The notes under the pieces are model-generated. The model was not told the DNA's origin and made no database searches. It worked only from the letters and a program-made list of their open reading frames with translations. A stretch of 64,000 nt of DNA, from assembly GCA_947034885.2 (NCBI GenBank), contig OX344753.2, forward strand, positions 23,948,347-24,012,346, written 5' to 3'. Source of the stretch: Thuidium tamariscinum. Lineage: Eukaryota > Streptophyta > Bryopsida > Hypnales > Thuidiaceae. This document shows positions 58,817 through 64,000 of the stretch, piece after piece. Every line of letters starts with the position of its first letter. Position 1 is the stretch's first letter. The position numbers and the translations under genes were made by a program.

Positions 58817-59747
58817 TTAACCCCTAAAGGTTTTTGACTATGTTTTCACCAAAAATGCTTGAAAATTGCAATTTCTAATACAAGTGCAAAGTTTTAGAAA
58901 AAAAACATTTTTGACACATATAACAATATGGATCTTGTATGAAGAATATTTGAAAAGATGTGGAAAAAATTTCAGAATTTTCCACCAGGTAGATTGCAAG
59001 ATATTAACATTTGAATTGGCAAATTTTTTTTTATTCCTACAGAAATTCAGGCAGTTGAGCTTTACAAGGTCACATTTGTATGAAAGAATGTTCAAAATGG
59101 TGGTTACTCTTTGAATTCATTCTTCAATGCAAATTGTCTATACACTCAAAAAATTTCAAATCATTTGGAAATTAGAATTGTATAACATGTAGGAAAAATA
59201 GTAAGTACAAAGAATAGAAAATGCTTCAAAATACTAAATTTGAACAATTTATTTATGGAAATGAAAAATGCCAATCCCAATGGTTGTAATATTGTAATAA
59301 ACAATCTTCACTCAATATTTTAATTTTTTTTCAAAAAATTAAAAATTGAATTAAATAAAGAATTTCACACTTTTTTGTAGAGTAGAGATTATATAACTAC
59401 CTGTAAACTACTCCAAACTAAAACTCCTCATAACTTTTAGCTCATTGATCAAAATAGAATTATTCAAATTTGTCCACATAGATATAAATTTAATAAAAAA
59501 AAATTCAAATTTTCATTTCTAAAAAACATTATTTTTAAAGAAGTTTTATAAGTTGCCCGAGTTACTTGCCGAGTAAAAAAAATGACATATCATACCATAA
59601 CTTTCTAACCATGTAGTCAAAAGTTATGAAAAGTGTTGGGCCTACTCTTTGAGAAATGTTTGTAAAAATTTCAAAAAATAAAAATAAAAACTCCATTTGT
59701 AATAAGCTAACTGAAATTGCTTTGTTGTTTAGGGCTTTAGGGATTAA
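58817..59747 (+). mobile_element. TTAA-family A repeat, copy A7 (931 bp)
   Basis: Starts TTAACCCCTAAAGGTTTTTG and ends GGGCTTTAGGGATTAA. Colinear with A6 from end to end, no insertion, non-coding. Confidence 0.9.
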
Positions 59748-60260
59748 ATAGCCTTTGACATTTGCATACACCATTCAAGTGAACATATGAACTATTGACA
59801 ATGAATTTGATTGGACCATCATATGAAAATCATCAATCAATTCCTTGATGGATCTTTACCCAAAGAAAACATCTGTTGAGTATTGTAGATCAACCTCAAT
59901 GCAAAGCAGTAGCAAATACTCGATAGTCAATATATAGGGTTTCTAACTTGTAGATTCTTGGGTGACACTAGAGGTGCAACAAGATTGACCGACTCTCTTA
60001 TATAATAGTCCATTTGGAAGAACTTTACATGGTACCATTCCTATTGAATGAAAATCTATATATTTGATGATTATAGTTTTTCAAAAATTTTAGCAAGATT
60101 CTCATTGAAGAATCACTTTTATATCTTCAACTTCAGGTTTTATTTACATGCCACACAAGACACCAACTAGGCTCAATAAATAGCACAAGACATATGTGTG
60201 AAGTGGTTTTGGATTTTTGTAAACCAATGATTTTCACAATATCAAATTATTACATAGTTA
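59748..60260. other. A/T-rich spacer
   Basis: Nothing recognised. Confidence 0.4.
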
Positions 60261-61192
60261 TTAACCCCTAAAGGACTGAGGCATTTTCTGGCTTGAAAAC
60301 CACTCAAAACTGCCATGTTTGCTATTTCCTCCCAAAAAAACAAAAAGAAACAATTTTTTTAGAATCTAACCGTAGGATCTCGTAAATTACTTGTTTGAGA
60401 TCATGCGGTAAGAATTTCATGAAGTTTGACCGTACGGATTGGAAGATATTAGCATTCAAAGTTGAAAAAAAAAGTTTTTTTGAACTCTGACTTGCAATTT
60501 CAGATGACTTTGACTGCCATTTGTTGAATTTTTTTGCACTATGGACCATGAAGTTAAAATTTTTTACGTTGAACATTTGAGTTGAGAATTAGGGGAAAAA
60601 ATTTCAAAAAATAACTACTTGATTTTCATTCATTAAAAAATTGTTAAATAGAAGTAGGTCCAAGATTGAACAAAACACTAAGTTGTTAATAACTTTAAGA
60701 TGTAATTGGAAAACCATGATTCCAACGGTGAGCTTGTTTTTGCAAACATCCTAAACCCTATCAAAAAAGAAAATTTGAAAAATTTGAAAAATTGCATTCA
60801 AAAATGAATTCTATAAGTTATTTTTTGAAGAGGGTGCTTAGATTGCCCGAAATACAAGATTGTCCATAACTTTCTCATTATTTGTCCAAATAAAATGAAC
60901 CAAAGCTTCAGATGTAGAACAAAACATAATATTTGAGATAAAAAATAAAAAATAAAAAAATAATTTTTTTTGTGTTTTTTTTTTTCTGCCCGACGAACTG
61001 CTTTTTGGACTTAGAATGGCATAACTTTTGCTTCCAAGCACCAATTGAAATAAAAATTATATTTTTGGAAAGCTAATCTGATTTCCTATCTTCAAAAAAA
61101 GTTTCAAAAAATCATAGCAAAAATTCAGGTCACACAAGCCTGCCCGAAATTCCAAGTGTCCCCCGAGGGGACTTAAGTCCTTTAGGGGTTAA
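60261..61192 (-). mobile_element. TTAA-family B repeat, copy B3 (932 bp)
   Basis: Starts TTAACCCCTAAAGGACTGAG and ends AAGTCCTTTAGGGGTTAA, TTAA at both edges. Family B in reverse orientation, so the subterminal hairpin (GTCCCC-CGA-GGGGAC) is at the right end. It stands three bases from copy B4. Confidence 0.9.
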
Positions 61193-61195
61193 CCT

Positions 61196-63204
61196 TTAAC
61201 CCCTAAATGACCATTGTCCATTTGGTAAACAAATTAGATTTCAAGTAGGTTCCTACAATCTCTATTTATGTCATAAATTGAGACTTTTATAAAGATAAAC
61301 TAAATAACTTCATGGCAATATTTTTTCTCCAGTTGGTGCCTAGGAACAAAAGTTATGCCCAAATAAGCTCAAAAGAAGAGAAATTGGATAGCAAGAAAGA
61401 AATTTTGAATTTTGAATTTTGAATTTTTAAATATTTTTTCTCATCTATTTTATTTTTGTTTATATATAAAGCTTTGATTCATTCATTTGAATAAGTTATG
61501 TAAAAATTATAGACAAGCTTCTTTTTTGGTCAATCTAAGTATCTTTTTGAAAAAATAATTCTTAGGATTTAATTCTAAATGTATTTATTAAATTAAAAAG
61601 AAAAAGAGTTCCACAGGGTCATTGCAAGAAACACCGACCACTTTTGTAGCGCTTTACAAAATTCGTTCTTGTCCAATGCTATAACTTTTAATTGATGAAT
61701 CCAATGCCCAAACAAAAAAAACTATTTCTAGAGTTTTTGATTGCAATCATATTTTATATTTTTCAAAATTTACAAAACTTCATTTTATATTTAAAAGTTA
61801 TTTTTGTTAATTTGTCACACTTTCAAGATTAGGGTTTTTTTATACAATTGATTGGTTCAAATTAATGATTTCTGGTTGAAATTTTTGTGGTATGTTTTTA
61901 TAGTAGGTAGGCATGTCTCTACTAAAGAGCATCCAAAAAAAACATTATTTTATGACCTCTACATTAGTGCAAATAGACCTCCCTTGCGTGCATACTTTAG
62001 AACATTATAAATGATTTTGAACTCATTTTTTTAGTCAAATCTCATCACTGTAAAGTCTTCTCAAATGGCCAATTTTTATTTTTGTTCAAAATTGTTTTCC
62101 CTATTTTTTACAAATTAAAACATCAATGTATATATTTTCTAAGACATCATCTTGGACATTGAATTCTAGTAAAGAAAATACATACATTGATGTTTTAATT
62201 TGTAAAAAATAGGGAAAATAGTTTTGAACAAAAATAAAAATTGGCCATTTGAGAAGACTTTACAGTGATGAGGTTTGACTAAAAAAATGAGTTCAAAATC
62301 ATTTATAATGTTCTAAAGTATGCACGCAAGGGAGGCCTATTTGCCCTAACGTAGAGGTCATAAAATAATGTTTTTTTGGATGCCCTTTGGTAGAGACATG
62401 CCTACCTACTATAAAAACATACCACAAAAATTTCAACCAAGAATCATTAATTTGAACCAATCAATTGTATAAAAAAAAACCTAATCTTGAAAGTGTGACA
62501 AATTAACAAAAATAACTTTTAAATATAAAATGAATTTTTGTAAATTCTGAAAAATATAGAATATGATTGCAATCAAAAACTCTAGAAACAATTCTTTTTG
62601 TTTGGGCATTGGATTCATCAATCAAAAGTTATAGCATTGGACAAGAACGAATTTTGCAAAGCGCTACAAACCTAGTCAGTGTTTCTTGCAATGACCCCAC
62701 ATGGTTTAATTTTCTTTCTAAAATAATCTCAACATTGAGATTAGTGCATTTTAATTCCATCTTAGAATATTTCATAATTTAGATTTTCCTTCTATCTCAT
62801 ATTCTCATACCTACATCTACTTAACAATTTCTTTAAGAATGAAAATTAAGTTTTTTTGGATTCATTTTTTTTCCTAGATTCTCAACTAAATTTCTCACTA
62901 TAATAATTTAAAGTTCAAAACTCTCTCGTGTAGAAAAATTAAATCAAGAGAAGGTTCAAAGTCAAAATCTAGTCTTGCAATGTCTTAAGAAAACTTATTT
63001 TTTAAAATTTAAACATAGATATATTTCAATTTGTGTAGACAAAATTTTAAATTTATTCTACACACTCTTAATCTAACTAAACATAAGATCCTATGGTTAG
63101 ATGTCTAAGAATAATAATTTTCAATTTTTATTAACTCTTTGCAATAGAAATGGCACTTTTGAAAGTTTTTTGGCGAAAAAAGGCCACGGGCCTTTAGGGA
63201 TTAA
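61196..63204 (+). mobile_element. TTAA-family B repeat, copy B4, split by a long palindrome
   Basis: Starts TTAACCCCTAAATGACCATT and ends GGGCCTTTAGGGATTAA. Family B sequence runs to about 61612 and resumes at about 62703 after a 1.09-kb inverted repeat. Confidence 0.87.
61614..62702. mobile_element. 1.09-kb near-perfect inverted repeat (fold-back element)
   Basis: The left arm starts CAGGGTCATTGCAAGAAACA and the right arm ends with the complement TGTTTCTTGCAATGACCCC. Both arms run about 520 bases with few differences, meeting around a loop of roughly 35 bases near 62140-62176. It is inserted in B4. No clear target duplication; no coding frame. Confidence 0.9.
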
Positions 63205-63735
63205 AAGACAAATTAGCAAAGTCATCCATTTGGATACCATGTGAATCATTGATACGTAAAAATGCAAAGCACTCATTAGAAGTCTTCCTACTATAGAAGA
63301 CAACTATTTTTCATAACAAAACTTCAACAAAACATGGTTGCAAGTAACCCTCAAGGGTTTATTGTTCGGATGAAGGCACATGAGAACATACCCTAATTTT
63401 TACAAATGGTGAATTAAAATTAAACTATGATTTTTTCTATTGTTGTTCACATGTATATCCAAAATAGAGAGGACTTTGTAGTTGGAACTCTCAGAAATGT
63501 ACACTTCGAAGCAAGATTTGGTAGGGATTTATACTACCATACGTTATATTTTTCAAATATTTAATCAATGGAGATGAACTTCACCCACAAAGGAGTGTAG
63601 ATTCCAATTCTTATCTTACACAGTAAAAGCATTGGGATAAACAAGAGTGAGAATAGTGTGTTTTAGTACACTTCTTAGATAACCTACATTTGAAATAATG
63701 TTGAAATGACATATGCTAATCAAATTTTGTCATGT
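63205..63735. other. A/T-rich spacer
   Basis: Nothing recognised. Confidence 0.4.
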
Positions 63736-64000
63736 TTAACCCTTCAATGACACATGTGCCATTTTCTAGTTGATGAATGGCATTGAATCCCTCTGTTGAG
63801 CAAAAAAGAGTCATTTTTCATCCATTTTTTTTTGGTTTGGTGGACCTTAAGCCCTACATCATCATGCCCTACAAAATTTAATGTCATTGAATGAATTGGT
63901 AATTACATAGAAATCCGTATTTTAAGAATTTTGCGCGCAGCCCAAACTGCCCATCTTGTAATTTTTATACATAGGCTACTTTCTCTATTGATTTGTATAC
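63736..64000 (+). mobile_element. Probable TTAA-family element, cut by the window end
   Basis: TTAACCCTTCAATGACACAT followed by GTGCCATTTTCT resembles the left end of family C (TTAACCCCTAA, then a small hairpin, then A/T-rich sequence). Only the left part is in the window. Confidence 0.5.

Noticed and set aside
1..64000. CRISPR arrays, rRNA, intact tRNA genes, bacterial operons
   Set aside because: No regularly spaced short direct repeats with unique spacers, no rRNA-like conserved blocks and no complete cloverleaf were seen. The retrotransposon content indicates a plant nuclear genome.

Overview
The window looks like a repeat-filled intergenic region from a plant nuclear genome. The evidence is a Ty1/copia element with plant-type domain order, a Ty3/gypsy chromovirus ending in a chromodomain, and Stowaway-, Tourist- and CACTA-like miniature elements. 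The sequence is strongly A/T-rich. I found no host protein gene, rRNA, tRNA or CRISPR array I could defend, and I cannot name the species from sequence alone.

Layout. (1) 444-5893 is a complete but broken Ty1/copia element on the minus strand, with two LTRs and a 273-bp miniature element inside its 5' LTR. (2) 6-19 kb is a mosaic of decayed roughly 0.93-kb TTAA-ended repeats (family A), fold-back miniature elements and unclassified A/T-rich DNA. (3) About 20.1-32.7 kb is a second, much older copia element on the plus strand. It is cut into at least seven pieces by later insertions: two CACTA-type hairpins, TTAA-ended elements, a fold-back element, an unclassified 0.8-kb block and a 5.29-kb TTAA-flanked block of different base composition. 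(4) 35.5-39.1 kb holds nested TTAA repeats, a Stowaway-like element and another fold-back element. (5) 39440-44670 is a 5'-truncated Ty3/gypsy chromovirus with one complete 3' LTR, bracketed by an identical 127-bp direct repeat. (6) 45-64 kb holds more TTAA repeats (families A, B, C), a 1.6-kb CACTA-like element carrying a tRNA-derived SINE and a palindrome, several minisatellites, and a 1.09-kb near-perfect inverted repeat.

The most notable theme is a group of repeat families that all begin TTAACCCCTAAA and end in its reverse complement. In two places the interrupted host sequence is recognisable and shows a TTAA target duplication directly: C1 inside B5, and the 5.29-kb block inside the copia RNase H region. 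TTAA duplication with CCC-starting termini is the signature of piggyBac-type transposition, which is little described in plants. No transposase is visible in the window, so that assignment is inference.

No genes work together as a pathway. The only coding capacity is retrotransposon gag-pol, all of it interrupted by stops or frameshifts. Boundaries given to the base were read from visible termini and target duplications. Boundaries described as approximate were judged by comparing copies by eye.
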